Position numbers and translations under genes: made by a program. The notes beneath the pieces were generated by a model that had not been told where the DNA came from, made no database searches, and worked only from the letters and a program-made list of their open reading frames with translations. 64,000 nt of DNA from Phoronis australis (lineage: Eukaryota; Phoronida; Phoronidae): the NCBI GenBank assembly GCA_002633005.1, contig NMRA01000555.1, forward strand, positions 153,867-217,866, in the 5' to 3' direction. Positions 1 to 14,200 of the stretch are shown here, one piece after another. Position 1 is the stretch's first letter. Each line of letters starts with the position of its first letter.

Positions 1-2086
1 TACAAAATTCGTAATCCATAAAACACATCGTAGGAAACCATTGGCAGAACAGAACCAATTATGTCCGGTTTGTTTTTTTTTTTTTGGAAAAAGTATCGTA
101 CACTATATATTCGTCTAGTTGTGCTGCACTGGGCGACAACTGGATTGCAAACGCAGTGTTCGACCGACTTTGCGTTTTTGCGTCAATTCACGCAGCTAAA
201 CTGTTTAAGACGCAGATTGACTTGATGAGTGCGTCACCATGGAGGCAATTTTTTGTTCAACAGTTGTGATTAATAAAACTATAAGAACAAATGAGAATCA
301 TTCGCTTTTTTCTGTGATTTCCATGCCAAACCTTTCATTCATAACTGCACCTCCAGATTGTTTCATTTTCTGAAGCCAAACGCACGGCACCGTTGTTCCG
401 TAAGTAGGTCACCCCACTGTAGGTCAGTACATCCTGTTATGTTAGGTGGCGCTGAACAGTTAGACTGCGGCCGCGGCCAATTTGCAGTGCCAAAATTATA
501 AAATCGAGGGGTAGGCTAAGCTTGGGTGTATTTTTAGCTAGGTATTGTATATAGGCCTAGGCCAAGTGAATGTGGTTTGTTTGTTTTTGTGAACATGCTG
601 AGATTAAAAAAGGCCACTTTCTCGGCTGTAGCTGCACTCTTCTTCAAGACGGTGGCCCCCTGTTGCAATTGTGCATTGCTGTGTAGCAACTGAGAAATTG
701 GCCGCGATTTCAGGTAGCCCTCAAACAAGCCAGATTTGGAAAAAACTAATTCGTTGACAGTACTTTTGGATCACATTTTTGGAATCGGTAGGAAATTTGC
801 TTTCGGAATCTAATGTATGTTTCAGTAGAGCATCGGCAGGGAAGTGGTGGTTTTGGGGTGAAAAGTGCCGATTTTGCGTTTTTTGGCCTTATATTTCTTA
901 GTCCAGCTTGGTTTCCACTGGCAGTGAAAGGGTCAAAAATACAAGAGAGAATAATGTTTCTGTGCTCATCTTCAGGGCTTGTGATCTGAAATGACTCAAA
1001 ACTTTTCTTTATTTGCGTGCAGTTTTTGACAGAGTGAAGAATGGGTGAAGAGTCCATTGACGTGTGTTCTGATAGGCAAATCCCTGTGAGAACTGTTCAG
1101 TGCCTCCTCACAGTTGTTCGGATATGGGGTAGACTCAATAACACTGACAAAAATGGCGCCAAATCAGACGAGTCAAAAATAAATGCTTGTCACATTCTTT
1201 GCTAGAGTGTTTTTAAAGGTTTCAGGACTACGTATCATGGAGCCCAGCAAATTCAAATACACCCCAATAATATCGGTAGGTGGGTTCATTGCCAGGTCCC
1301 TAGTTTTTTTGAAGATTAGGGCAATCACTACATGCGTGCTTCAAAAAAGGCACACTAGCCTCCCGTTCAGTAACACTGGGACCTCGCTAAAAAGCAAGAC
1401 TTCGCGGGATTACGTGAGAAATTAGCGTGTATTTTAAATGAAAACACGTGGCTTTGGCTAGATTTTAGACAGGTCCTAGCGTAGGTCCTAGCGTTACTGA
1501 ACGCACGCCAGCTGTGAGTTCAACATGTGCACGCGCAGCCTCGGTGAAAGTTATACTGAGCGATGATTTCATGGATTAGAAGCGGCCATCTTCAAAGTAC
1601 AGTAAGATAACTTGAGAAAGAAGTGAATTATTAGCCAACAGTAGTACCTACATGTATGATCTCCATTCCGACCACAGTGCAACTCTAGCAAGAAAGAAGT
1701 GTCACCACTCAACTTTGTGTAATGGAATCGAAATTTCTGGAAACCATTCGACTTTGGTCATTGTGATAAACAGCGTGTCCAGAGGTATTAGTCACATTAT
1801 CTTTACAGCTCTCAATATACATTGTAGCTGTAAATGAGTTCTTACACGTGACATGGTGTGCGCAAATGCACAGTAAACTGCATGAATTACTGTGGCGAAT
1901 ATTACTACCAAGTAAACTTGAAATCCTTTTCCAGCATGAAGTCAAAATAATGAGAGTTAACGGTGAGTGATTAACTACAGTAGCTACACAGCCAATGCTG
2001 TTGACTTCCACATGCAGGACAGAAAATTTGTACAAAAATAGAACTAAGCGCGTTATGGGATTATTCCAGAAGCTGGATAGGTTTAC
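1..2086. other. Intronic sequence beyond PAL exon 5
   Basis: No further PAL exon is recognisable on the minus strand. I looked for an acceptor followed by Cys-Asn codons and for the later PHS and MPHD zinc-histidine motifs. The interval holds a short poly-T run near 66-85 and one small inverted-repeat transposon at 1365-1502; otherwise I see nothing. Confidence 0.6.
1365..1502. mobile_element. Small TIR element, family C ('GTTCAGTAAC' ends)
   Basis: The ends are perfect 10-bp inverted repeats: GTTCAGTAAC at 1365-1374 and GTTACTGAAC at 1493-1502. The similarity extends inward (cactgggacct against aggtcctagcg). The interior holds the word acttcgcgggattacgtgag, followed by tattttaaatgaaaacacgtgg. 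Related interiors occur at 26436-26536 and 56839-57078, so this is a dispersed non-autonomous (MITE-like) family. No coding capacity. Confidence 0.7.
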
Positions 2087-2248
2087 GAACCCGTCGGCAA
2101 CAAAGAAGTCACCGTCTGATAAAATGGCGACCGCTGTCGGCTTGCAGAAGTGCTTTCTGTCGTTTCCGGGAACGAACTTCTCGCCAAGAGTTAGTACCTC
2201 ATGTACTTCCGGTGATCCATCCTTATTCTGCTTCTCCAGTTTAATTAC
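2087..2248 (-). CDS. PAL: PAL exon 5 (FCKPT...VADG)
   Basis: 162 bases, exactly 54 codons, phase 0 at both ends; acceptor CGTTTCCAG, donor GTAAAC. It encodes VIKLEKQNKDGSPEVHEV, LTLGEKFVPGNDRKHF and CKPTAVAILSDGDFFVADGF. The LGExFVPG, HFCKPT and FVADG blocks are diagnostic of PAL. The last residue is Phe (TTC, 2089-2087), where the family has the Tyr of 'DGYCNSR' (rat Tyr654). The next exon should start with Cys-Asn and was not found in the remaining 2086 bases. Confidence 0.93.
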
Positions 2249-5200
2249 CTGGAAACGTGAACTGTGTAGTATGAAACACTATATACAGATGAATGCGGTG
2301 GAAATATTTTGTTGTAGCCTACGGTCAAAACGAAAGGGAATGGCAACGCTCTTTACACTCATTTAGATTTTTCAGTGATATGACGAAACGCCTGTCCAAA
2401 CTGGTCTCCGGCGATTTCTCGGGCACTGTGAATAGACGTGTGTACTTGCCACTGTTCCGAACACAAGAGGCTGTCGACGACGTTAAGAATAAACTTACCG
2501 TTTATTAAGACAAATTGATAAATATAGTTCAATACAACATGGTCTTGGTCCTCAAAGCTTGTCAATTGATGGCAATGGACCGCAGCTTCAGTTATGGAAG
2601 CAGTCAACTTTGTACAATTTGTAACTTGTCAACGGACCTACTGTACCAGTCTCTCCGAAATACGTGTCAAAATATATACATGTACGTCTATTTGGTTAGG
2701 TATCAACTCACTACGATTCTTTATTATATACCTGCACATATAGTTAGTGATATTTTGATGGAGTAATTTTCTCAATGAGATACAATTGTGTTCACAAAAA
2801 AGACATCGTTTCCATCTTGGTAGCACATTTAGATATGTCTATGTTAAATTAGTAATGGAAGGAATTAACAATGTTTACAACCACGGTTATGGCGAAACAT
2901 ACAACTGTTGGGATATACGTGTCCACTGAAATAAACTTTCAGTAACAAATTCCCGTAAACTGACGTTAAGCAACACTGCATGTTTACATAAACTGTGAAT
3001 CGGCATGCAGCCGTGATTATTCGTGAGTTCGTGTCGAGTTCTTGAACAATGTGGTATTTAAATGTAGTACCCACTGGATGGCGCTAATCCGAAGTGTTTC
3101 GTTTTTATATGCTAATCACAGTATGCAGAACAAAGCAATCAACTAACAAAAAACAAAACCTCCGTAAATTGTTCCCAGCGCCACCTACCGTTCATCGTCA
3201 TCGCCATCATCGTTGTCGTCATACTTAACATTCTTCACTCAAAACGGGCTACGCAGTGTAAAGTTGCTAGTCGACTGGTGCCAAATGAATTTCACTCAAA
3301 TGAATTTTGTAACAAAAATATCACTTTATCATCTTAGCGCATCCCCAGAAATCATTTACGCAATAAAACTGTCACTTCTGAAGTTTCTTACTTTAGCGTT
3401 CACATTATCGATCAAGTTTTAATAAGGCTAATACTTCTATATCTGGGCGTATGCAATTATTCCGTTTTCTGAACGTTGCAGGCGCGCGACATCTACATGT
3501 CCGTGTAAATACGTGTTGTTCTTGGTTCCATGTGTGCAGCCGGATTTAGCGGTATTTTGGAATTTAGTCAAACGAGTGGGGTTTCCAGAGTATAATGGTG
3601 ATTAAAAGGGTAGTCAGCAAAAAATCAAGGGTGATTGTAGACTGACAGAAAGGAAACACTGTACCCATGAATCATTTAGTTTCAGTCAGGCTACTCAGCT
3701 AATCCAATGACTAAGTTATTACACTGATACGCAGGTAAAACTGTACAAGTTAGTTGTTAGTCACACATAGTGCATCCAGGTGTGAAAAACTCTGCGCAAT
3801 ACCTTAGTCAGTAAGGTTCTGGAATCATTTGCATTGAAACTGAACATTCCAACTCTCGTGGTGTACACTGTATGTTCAATGTACGGGTTTTATCTAAATA
3901 CACAGACTTCTTGTCAAAAACAGTTACGCGTATCTTTAGTCAGTCGTTTGGAATTCTGGTCTGGCCCCTAAGCACGAACAACTGTAAAGGCGCATGCGCG
4001 AAGCCTGATCATCAGTGAAACGGTATCGACAGCGAACTCTCTTAGCTTGCGAATAAGTACTTTTTTCCTTCCATCATATGTCACATTGCTCTTGTTGAAT
4101 AATGTTGTTGACGTCATGCCAACAATCGAACTTGAGACTTAAGCTTCCGTGAAACAAAGCCAGGGGTACTTTCGAGCTCGTGCGTCATCATTTTAAAGGG
4201 TCACTCTACAGGACGGTTTTGTGACAAAGGGTAGGCTAACGAAACGAAAACTGGGCTAGGTTCCGTAGACCCAAGACATTCACGCGGAAAAGCTAGTATG
4301 ACCACGCGTGCTTCGCTTGTAATGCATGACAATATCTCACGAAGGTATTATGCAAATCTTAAACGCTTACAGGATTTGTACGGAAGTGGACGAGAAAGCG
4401 AACACTCTTCTCCCCCAAAGTATCCAGCGAATCCCTTGGCTCGTCAAAGGCTTGGTGTCGCCGTAATAGATTGAAGTGAACTAGTCGCTATTCATGGGTT
4501 TGACCGAATGTGTATTAAGGCAAACGACGAACAGAAAAAACATAATGTGCAAGTTCCACAGACATCTGATTTGCCTTTTTATCGTCAAGCTCATGTCTGT
4601 CTGCGGACATGTTTTCTTAGGGTCAAAAGCCAATATTCTAAAACCGTCCATATTGTGGTTGTGTACTGTTTTCTAAAAGCGATCGCACGTGATTGGTCAG
4701 TGTCGAATCCCCTTAGGTTAGAAAAAAACATTTTTTATGTTGAGCTTTTTTTAAAATACACCGGTGTCAGGTGTTTAATGCTTATACAGGGGCTGCTAAA
4801 CGAGATCATCTTGAGATTACTGAAACCTGGCCATAACCTTTACCTGATGTCTTCCAACGTCTGTGACCCAGATATAACCCTCGTTGTCGACCGTTAGTCC
4901 GTGTGGCATGTAGAACCTACAAAAGTCGAGAAAGGTCACCAAGTGGTCTCAACGACACTCTTTTATTCCCTTCAAATCTCGGCTTATTTGAGTCGTCTGG
5001 ACGTGGATAAGCTTTGATAGCAATACATGTAGTGGTACTCCATTGCGAATCGTGTCCTCCACTTTTCAAGACAGAATCACTTTAGTGTTATTAGTCACAT
5101 GATAGAATTGGAATGCCAACTTCGATTTCACGCTGCTGAGGATGTGCCGCGCATGCATGGCATTTGTTTGCATTCTTTTGTTCTGTTATAGACAACAGAT

Positions 5201-8200
5201 TCGCATTTCCGACATTTTCTTGCGAAATATCCAAAACGGGTCGCCACCCTCATAAATTACCAATTTCATTTCCCGGTTAGTGTATTGTGACGGGGAATTC
5301 TTGCATCTATTTTACTGTCTAGTACAACGAAAAAAATAACTTTGACCATCGGACAATGACACGTTGTCTTCCAATAGTAGAACTGTTGGTATCGTGAGTA
5401 CTTCTGGCAATTCTATTGATCATGTAATTGCAAAAATCAAACTGCAGTGCTGAGTAAAATTAGTCTTTTACATTTTGCCTGTGTGGACGTACACCCGACC
5501 ACACAACAGCCGACCATGATTTAACAGACGGCGTACTTGCCGGAAGTAAAACTTGCTAATTTTGCCAGGTGTCGCTAGTGAATAATGACGTCACGGCATA
5601 TGCGTAAGATAACATATTTCGTCCGATGGAAATACACGGAGTTGGCGGTTCATGTACTACAGACTATGCTGCCACTAAAAATTTTTGCAACTCCGCTGTT
5701 AAATTCAATTCATAAATAATCAATATTTTGCATATCTGACAGGCTAAAAATACTTTTTAATTCTAAAAACCAAGAGTTTTTCCAAATTAAAAACACTTGC
5801 TATAGTTGGGGCTAAACTCTTCATTTATATTTGCAGAACAAATACTCAGAAACCAAACGCCACTTCTTTCTGTAAAATATTGTAACATGATTTTAACACA
5901 CATAAATATCTTGTTGAAGAAAACTCCTCGCATGTACAATGTAGTTTGATCGGTTGTCCAATATGGTTCCAAGAATGGATAAGAAAAAATGTCAGAGGCC
6001 AGACTATTCCTGGTACCTTGCCAGGCCACGGATCGCTGCGTATAAAAGTGACTAACTGTCGCGTTTGTTGACAAATTTTGTCGGGAAATCGCTGGTTGTC
6101 TGGAAGCGTAGCTCAAGTGTCTCGCTTGATGAACAAGAGTGTCAAAATGAAAATGACGCAATGAAGTTAGGCTTGATTCAATAACTACAACACTCGATCA
6201 AAGCTCAGTCGAGCAGAGAGACAGATATTCACAGTGCATTCTCTCGCGGCTTGTCTCGGGGTCGCAAGCTCTAATAATTAAATACATTGGTCACATGCGG
6301 GAGTTAACATTCCAGGCAGAGTTCTGTGGCCGTATCTTGTGAAAACGCTGGTAAAGTCAGCCTAAATAGTTCTTTTCGTGACATACAGTACAAGCCAAAA
6401 GCATTCCGATAAAATGGACCGGAATTGCCCGTCATGACGGCTTGGGTGAGAGAAGTCTTCGCTTGTGACCCAGAATGAAGGTGCCTAATTCATTTTCTGA
6501 TAAGCAATGCCCAGCTATGATAGTTATTACTAATAATTTTTGCTGTTTACAGAATAAGCTGTCATGAGAGAAATTTGTCTGTTTACTTTAATTTTGTCGT
6601 TTGCTGTATTTTATATATGTGGCATACCCTGGCGTTTTAGTATACACAACGAGAAAGTTGAATGGTGCGAAGGGTCATCAATAATAGCACTCGCGAGCGT
6701 TTGGTGCTACCAAATTCTTGCGGTAACTACCACCGGAATCGGAGACATACATGTAGTGCGACGGTGATCACCATAGTCAGGATTGCCTGACTGCCTGCTA
6801 TCTGGATAAGCAGTCAAATGTTGAGACTGCAAATACCTCCGACAGTATACGACAATGGTGGTTTGCCGTTGAGAGTGCATAAGCGGTCGACTATACATGT
6901 ACGTTATCCGCAATTGCCGTTGCACGAGCGGAAAACTAAGAGTTCCTTGTGTGCTCCCACTGTCGGGCCTAAAGTCCCGAGCACGGGCTCACCTCCTGAC
7001 GCAGACAAACACCTGTGCATGATTCAATTACGCCCTTCCGATTTCTAGCGAACGATTCTAACATCAATTTGCTAACCGGCAAAATTTTTTTAAGTGCGCG
7101 CTTGGGTGTGTGCGTAGCAACTTCGTACTGAACATGTATTTTGTTAGGTTGTTAGATAACATCTGAGGTCGTGTTGCCGACCTGCACGTCTCCAAATAAA
7201 AACCTGCATCTGACAGGGGCTGATCAAAGATTTTGATTTAGAAGGGGCTCAGGAGCGGGTCAAGGATTTTTGAGTTAGGGGAACCAGGGCAGAGTATAAG
7301 CCATGATTTTTCCGGCATACATTCGCATCCCCGAACTGCCAAATGTAATTTGTGAGAATTTTAGAGGGGTCATGGCCCCTTTGGCCCCCTCTAAATCCGA
7401 CATTGGGGGGGTAGCAGAGTATTAGCCAGAATTTTGCCCGTCAGACACTCGCACCCCCGAACTGCCAAATGGAATCTGGGAGAACTGTATAGTTTTCGGT
7501 AAGGGCCTTGACGCGGCTTAATTAGAGAGAAGGGAACTTTGTATACACAACGATGACTCAGCTCCATGTTCTTTAGATGGGATGGAATTTGTAATACTCG
7601 AAATGAGGATGTCGTGACGGTTTCTCGCAAAGAACGGGACTCGGATGTAATGTGGTCCGGGACGTTCTCATATTACCTCCTGCCAAACTTTAAAATCAGA
7701 CCGCTGCTTAAATGGGTGATTACACTTCATTACATACACAGATGTTTAGTCAGAGATTGAGTTGACGATTTGTTTTTCTGGTTGTATTTTTGCGTGTTAT
7801 TGAAGTTGCTTAAACAGACCACTACTCCGAAGGTTTACTACTTCGAAGATTCACTACTCTGGAGGCTAACTGCTCCGAAATTATCTATAATTGCGTTCTC
7901 AGTAATTTTATACCTTTGCATGCAAAAATAAAAAATACTTCGGTTATTTGATACAGTGAGTGGTGTACTTATACCGAAAACAACGTCCGGGTTCTAAAAT
8001 ACTTTGTGTTGAATTGATGCGCATTCGAAATTGCCCGCAGGTCTTAATACGGAAAATGAGTACGTACTTGCATTTTTAAAAGAATATGATATAGGAATAT
8101 TGATGAATTAACAATTACGATACATTCATCAAATCCATGTCAAGATCTCATCATTTCATAGTGTGTCACTGGAAAGTTTAAGGCCGCATCGCCTCAACCT

Positions 8201-11200
8201 CACACACCGGAACCTCAGATCTGATTGCCAAGCGGAACAGTTGAAAATCTCTCACGTCGTTGGTGGCACAACCCCTGACACTCACCTAGCCAGACACAGA
8301 TGTACTGCACATAGATATTGCACTCGTAGGAGCACAAGTTCTCTTGTAACACCTCGAGTATTATCTTTTGAGCAGTTATCTATCAAAGACAAGGCCTTTA
8401 TTCACTGATAATGCCGGGAAAATTTTTAAAAGCTGATTTAGTTTTCTTGTCAAAAGACACTTGTTTAATACAATTCATTGTTTGGCAATTCTTACGGGGA
8501 CCATGTTTTTCGTGTACTTCCGGTTGTACAGTAAGTACTCTCTACCATCGTCCTATATAGTCGTGTTTATTATGTGTGTTTTATGATGAATTACTTTATT
8601 TCTATCCGTTTATACTGTTTATGTAAGAACATGTTTTTCACGTTATTTTCAGTGTTTCATATGTCTTGTCCTATTAACGTCTTCATATTTTGTATGCTAT
8701 TTGTATTCGTATGATGTCACCACTCAGTATGTGTATCACATTCTGGTGTTATTTCTCTTTTGTCCTGTAATGATTATGTACTAGCAATTATATGCATTGT
8801 GTGTACAGCATAATATTGAATTAACTAATCAGGCGATAAATCGAATGTATTGTGCAGTTATTTGCAAATTATGTCTCATCTTCTTAACCAGAAAATGAGG
8901 CGAGATAACGAACCATCGCGTTGTCATGGTTTCTGTCAAACCGCTAGTTTATCAACTTGCTGAAGGGTGTTTATAACACCACGATGTCAAGCGCTTTCCG
9001 CGTCTGTAGATTGAACAACAGGTCTGTTTATAAAATCAATAGTATTATTTAGCCAAGAGAACTGGATTAGAATAATGCTGTTAGTGGAATTGTATTCGTG
9101 TGCACAAAGCCTTAGGTTTCTATAATATCCAATTTGCGATAGCGAAAAAATTGGGATAAATCAAATATGTGACTTTTATTTTACTCTGGGTACGAAATTC
9201 AAAGCTCAATCTTCAGATTTTCTGTTATACAATAGCCCTATTTTAGATTACGAATTTTTGTGATACAGAGCATTCTTATTTTACAACGTAACTCGCTGCT
9301 GAATATTTTTGCACCTTTCTGGCCTTTTGCCATTGACAGAGAACCGCCAACACTGCAAACTACTTAACACTGCTAGTTTATCGTTGGTCAAACGTTGTAA
9401 ATGTCCTAAGTAAATTAATTCATTATAGCACATATATTACACAATAACAGTGTGTATCTTTACGTGGCACGTAAATAAATAACTTGCGTGGTCAAGAAAT
9501 GATTTTCGCCGTTGATAATCAATTCACGAGGATAATTTACCAAGAACTTTAAATTTTGATTTTTGTGAAAGAGTTTGATTGGGAAAACCAGCTGGTATTG
9601 CGACCATGGGTGTAGTCCAAATGTGCGGATCCCTGACTTTTTTTCTATGCACCGTGTACCCTTAGAAAAAAAAAAAGAATTTTGAACCATGGATCAACTT
9701 AGGATTTCAACAAATCTGTAAATAATAAATTTACGTCGTAAAAATATCTATGTCGTTTATTTAGACTCATAATTTACGAGGTTAACTTTCTCCCATTGGA
9801 CTAAATCCATAACATGCATTTCCTCAATGGCTATAAGTCGAATAATTGTTATTTTAATTTGTTTTATTCGAAGTGTTACATGTCCATTTTATCGTTTATT
9901 TGGCGTTATATTTTAATTCGATTTCCGAAACCGACACCACACTAAGATTGTCTACGCTGCGTACGTGTATGCGCGGACTATGTGATCACGTGCAAAGCAT
10001 TTCACTTACATGTCACTTCCGTACTGCGCAAGAATATCACCAGTGTAAACTTCAATCTCCAATATGGTGTCTTCTGGTATGGGCTCATACTTCGGATTGA
10101 TGACGTTTTTGGAGTCGAAAGAGCTGAAAAGTACAAGTGGCGACGCTTCACTTCTGTGAAATTAAGAATTAAAAGATTATACAATGACATATTTTATGAA
10201 ATAGCGTAGGTAACCAAGGAAACAACTTAATGAAAGCGCAATTTTCTCTATGGTACGTGGGAAAACACCGTGCATTCTCCACGATATAATTGTCAGTGGG
10301 TACGGCCCGGTTGGCGGATTGGTCGTGAGTACTTTCACCTGGCAATTTAATTTAATTAAGGAAGAATAAAGAAACTATTTATGATTCAATATTTAAAGAG
10401 TTCTTGCATGTTCTTTCCGATGAATTTGCATGTATATGGCAAAATTAGGTTATACGGTACAAATAAGACGCTCATAGCTAAAGTCCAAATGTCAATCAAC
10501 ATTGAAAGTGTCCACCTCTTAAGTGTCTGAAATGACTAGAACTAACGCAATTTGCCGCTTCATATTACAAATATTTTTACGAAGCTCCCTCAAAAATATT
10601 GTTGCAAGAGTGAATGCTTGATTATAAATTATTTTCAGAACCGATCCCGGATTGTGTGTACCTCCAGTAATGTACTTTTTGGTGTGTTACTCCTGTGATA
10701 CGTACATGGGGTCGACATCGCTAAAAATGTTAAAGGAAACTACTCCAGAACTGGGGTTTGCTATTTTCATTTAAAACTGCTTGAAATACAATAAAATCAT
10801 CCCTTTTCAGTATTGATAAACAATTCAACCCTAATTAGACCAATTTTCTTTATTTCTGTTGTTTTAAGCAAGGATTTTATTCACATATGAAGTGAAAATA
10901 AATCTTTTCAGTGTTGTCAGAATATCAGAGACATTATTTTTTGAATGATAAATATACATTTTACACAGACTCGTCAACACTTTGTCATTCAAAGTTTCAT
11001 CGAAATCAAAGCCTGATAACACGAGAAAGTGCAAATATTACTTGTGTACCCCCATATGGGGCCTTCCAGGGGTACAGTACTTGTGGGAAGGCGGTGATCT
11101 AAGTCAAACAAAATTGCCAGCTGAATGTGATCGCGAAACCTATTTTATAGCTCCTACAGCTCATGTGCTCGTTCCAACAAAACTGACTTTGCTAACACAA

Positions 11201-14200
11201 ATCTTAAATTTGAGTAAATTTTTAAGATATAACTTTAAGTTGTCTGAAGGCCGTTTCAAAACAGATATCTTAAGTATGGCTTAGTTTTTGATATAAGTTT
11301 TTTCTTAGTTTAGTTTTGATTATCTTACCGGATGTAGAAGTTTCGAAGTTTGGGAGTTAAGAAAACTCTTAGACTTAAGTCAAATGTGAGCTTACGTCAG
11401 TTTCTTGGGACGGGCCCCATGGCCACTGACTACAAGAAATATTCAATTGAACAATATGATAGAAATAGTGAGGAAATAATATCAGTTAATCTATAAACTC
11501 GCTTTCCGTCATAAAAATACGTTTTAATTAAGACCGTTTACTGCTATGACATTGACCTCAAATTATCTCTCGGTCAAGGCTTTTCGGTTTATTCGCCGTG
11601 CATGGTCTCGGAGAATAAGGAAAAGTTAATTCTTTGAGTTACCAAAAATGTCTTAATTCTCATCTGATTCAAGATCTAGTTGACGCCCATTTTATAGCAT
11701 CTGACGTAAGTGTTCTGAATCAAAATTGAGTTTCTTCGACGGAAAGCAAGTTTGTTGCCGCTTTAAAGTAGTTTAGCCTTAGATGGCAAAATGTTGAACA
11801 CACATATGCAAAATACAAGTTAAAAAACATAGTGGAGTGAATGCTGAGGAGTATACAAGTGCTGACCCAGGATTTTATGTTAGGGGGTCCAGGGCAGAGT
11901 ATAAGCCACGATTTTGCCTGTCAGACATTCGCACTCCCGAACTGCCAAATGCCATCTGGTAGAATTTTAGCGGGTACCATGGACCCCTTGCCCCCCTCTA
12001 AATCCGCCACTGGTATATGAGTTGAAGTCCATAGATGTACAAATCTTTCGAATAAGTTGTGTGATCAGGTGTTTTGTTTGTAATGCATGACCCTACCTAG
12101 TCGCGGAATTGCGTAATCTGTCCTATTCGCGATTGTATTGTGTCGAAGGAACTTCCACTAGGATCCTGATGCTCGGGATACAGGATGTAAATTTATCCGA
12201 TCATAGGCAAAGACGATGTTCTCTCCCACGGTCGCCATCCTTCCATTCTTTTTTGGTCTCCGCGAATTCCACCATCACCCTCCTGCCCGCCGCCATCCCT
12301 CTCGTGATTGGTTTATTTCTTTACCGCACGTTCCGCTCTCAATGCCGCTTAATGTCCTTCCCGTGTTTTTCCACTGGACGCTGCGCTACCGAATATGTTC
12401 TTAATACGTCCGAATTTTCAGTATTTTCCTGAAGTTGAAGGCACGCTTGCCTAATAGAGTGGGTGATAGTACGACAAATACGGCATCACATACATGTGTC
12501 AGCAACAATTAGGGATGACAAAGTTTAAAAAGGCAACCTGGGGTCTGTCTCTTGCAAGGTGATTCTTAAAAACGTAAGAAAGTCTGACTTGCACTGACAC
12601 TTCATAATTACTGATTTTCCTTGTATAACCATTAACACATGACAGTTTAGAAGTAACTGGTGAAAATTAACGTATGAACTACAGTATCCAATAAGGGAAA
12701 TATTTACAGACCTTGCTCATTTGCTGAGGTGAAAAAAAACACTTTTTCAAAAATTGTATGTGTGGAGAGTAAGACGAAGAGTCTGATCTAAAGGATTTTA
12801 TGAAAAGACCCAAAGTGACTTCAAACATAATCGCTATCATTATCGTTGCAGCCGTTCCCGCCAGCTAATGTGCGACCCGTGTTGGTACATGCACACTGCA
12901 TGTGTACATGTACATCTGTTCGCACCAGATTAGTCAAGTCAAATTTAAACGTAGAACCGTGGTAATGTTATTGTCAAATGAAATGAACGACTTTGAAGGA
13001 AATCGTTTGCATCACTCAAAAATATGGATATTAAAATAATCAACACAACTGAAAGTCGTGTTTCTCATCCAATTATCACTCAAAATAGTCGTTACAGAAG
13101 CGACCCAGTCCTCAAAAGTCGAATTTTCGCTTTCGACCAATTTACCGTCATTGTAAAACCGGCATCTCCTGCTCACGTGATTTTCCGGGTGTGGTAGAAC
13201 CGTTCACCATTCTTTGACATTTTCAAGATGGTGGCTTGCCTCGGCGGGTTAGTTCATCTGCCACGTCTGGTCGGCTAAGCGCAAAACAAACTGTGCGTTT
13301 TTCACAAGCCGAGAAATCACTTTAAATTCAGTCGCGGTGAGTGATACAACTAAAATGTTATATTTACAAAGGATGAGTTTATGGCAGAATTTAAATTATG
13401 CATATATTTCATTTGTTCTTCCATTATACGGGCTAATATCAATAGATATCATTATAAGGACAACGATTGCGAAAGTCGTGCTTGACCACGAATATATGTG
13501 AGGACAGCGTTTCTTACTCCTCGTCCCACGTGCGACTTCCTCGGTGGAACACGTAGAGTTTCCCGCGCTCTCTCCACGTGGTGGACAATCCTCCCACTTG
13601 TCCTATGGTCATGTTTTGCTGGTCGTTGACTCTTTCGGTCCACTTCCTGTCTCTAAAGCTGAACACAGTCTTGAAAAACGAAAAGTAAAAAGCATCTTCA
13701 TCGGAAAATGTATGTAGACACAAGAAATAACCTGCGATAACACTAAATCCGGAGATTTGTCAACCAGATAATTGTGTATGCTTCTGACTCGCGAGTGCTC
13801 TAGATGTCAACAGGATACATACATGAAGATACCAGAGAAACAAAGCCATTTAACTGTGGAAAAAAACTGTGCAAGGCAGGAGGTGTCTATATCATGGCAT
13901 TGTCAATTATGCCACATTTTAAATATACATATATTTCCTTGTATGTACTGTATAATTGCTTATAGAATGTTCATGTGGCGTAGCTTAAAAGTTGCAGCTA
14001 AAAATAGAACAAAAGGGATTTCCTCTAGTGTTTCCCTTAAAACAAACTAGAAAAATCAACATTTAAATAGTTATCTTCTTAAACCAGTGGGCATGCATCG
14101 GAGGCAGGTTCAGCTAGATAAAGTCAATGACTGCTTGCACGTACCTTTGAGTACAGATCGACGTAATTGTCGTCCATGCGACTCGTGAAACGCTTGCCAT

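Larger units (their letters stand above)
4917..10009. other. PAL intron 3
   Basis: 5.1 kb intron. It carries a possible potassium-channel pore remnant on the plus strand (6564-6764), a nested pair of hAT-like miniature elements (7214-7500) and a four-unit 16-bp tandem repeat (7821-7884). The rest shows no recognisable feature. Confidence 0.7.

Noticed and set aside
5046-5110. Minus-strand 'EDTI' word considered for PAL exon 3
   Set aside because: No flanking PAL motifs or matching phases; the exon at 10010-10123 carries the full PEDTIL block with correct phases.
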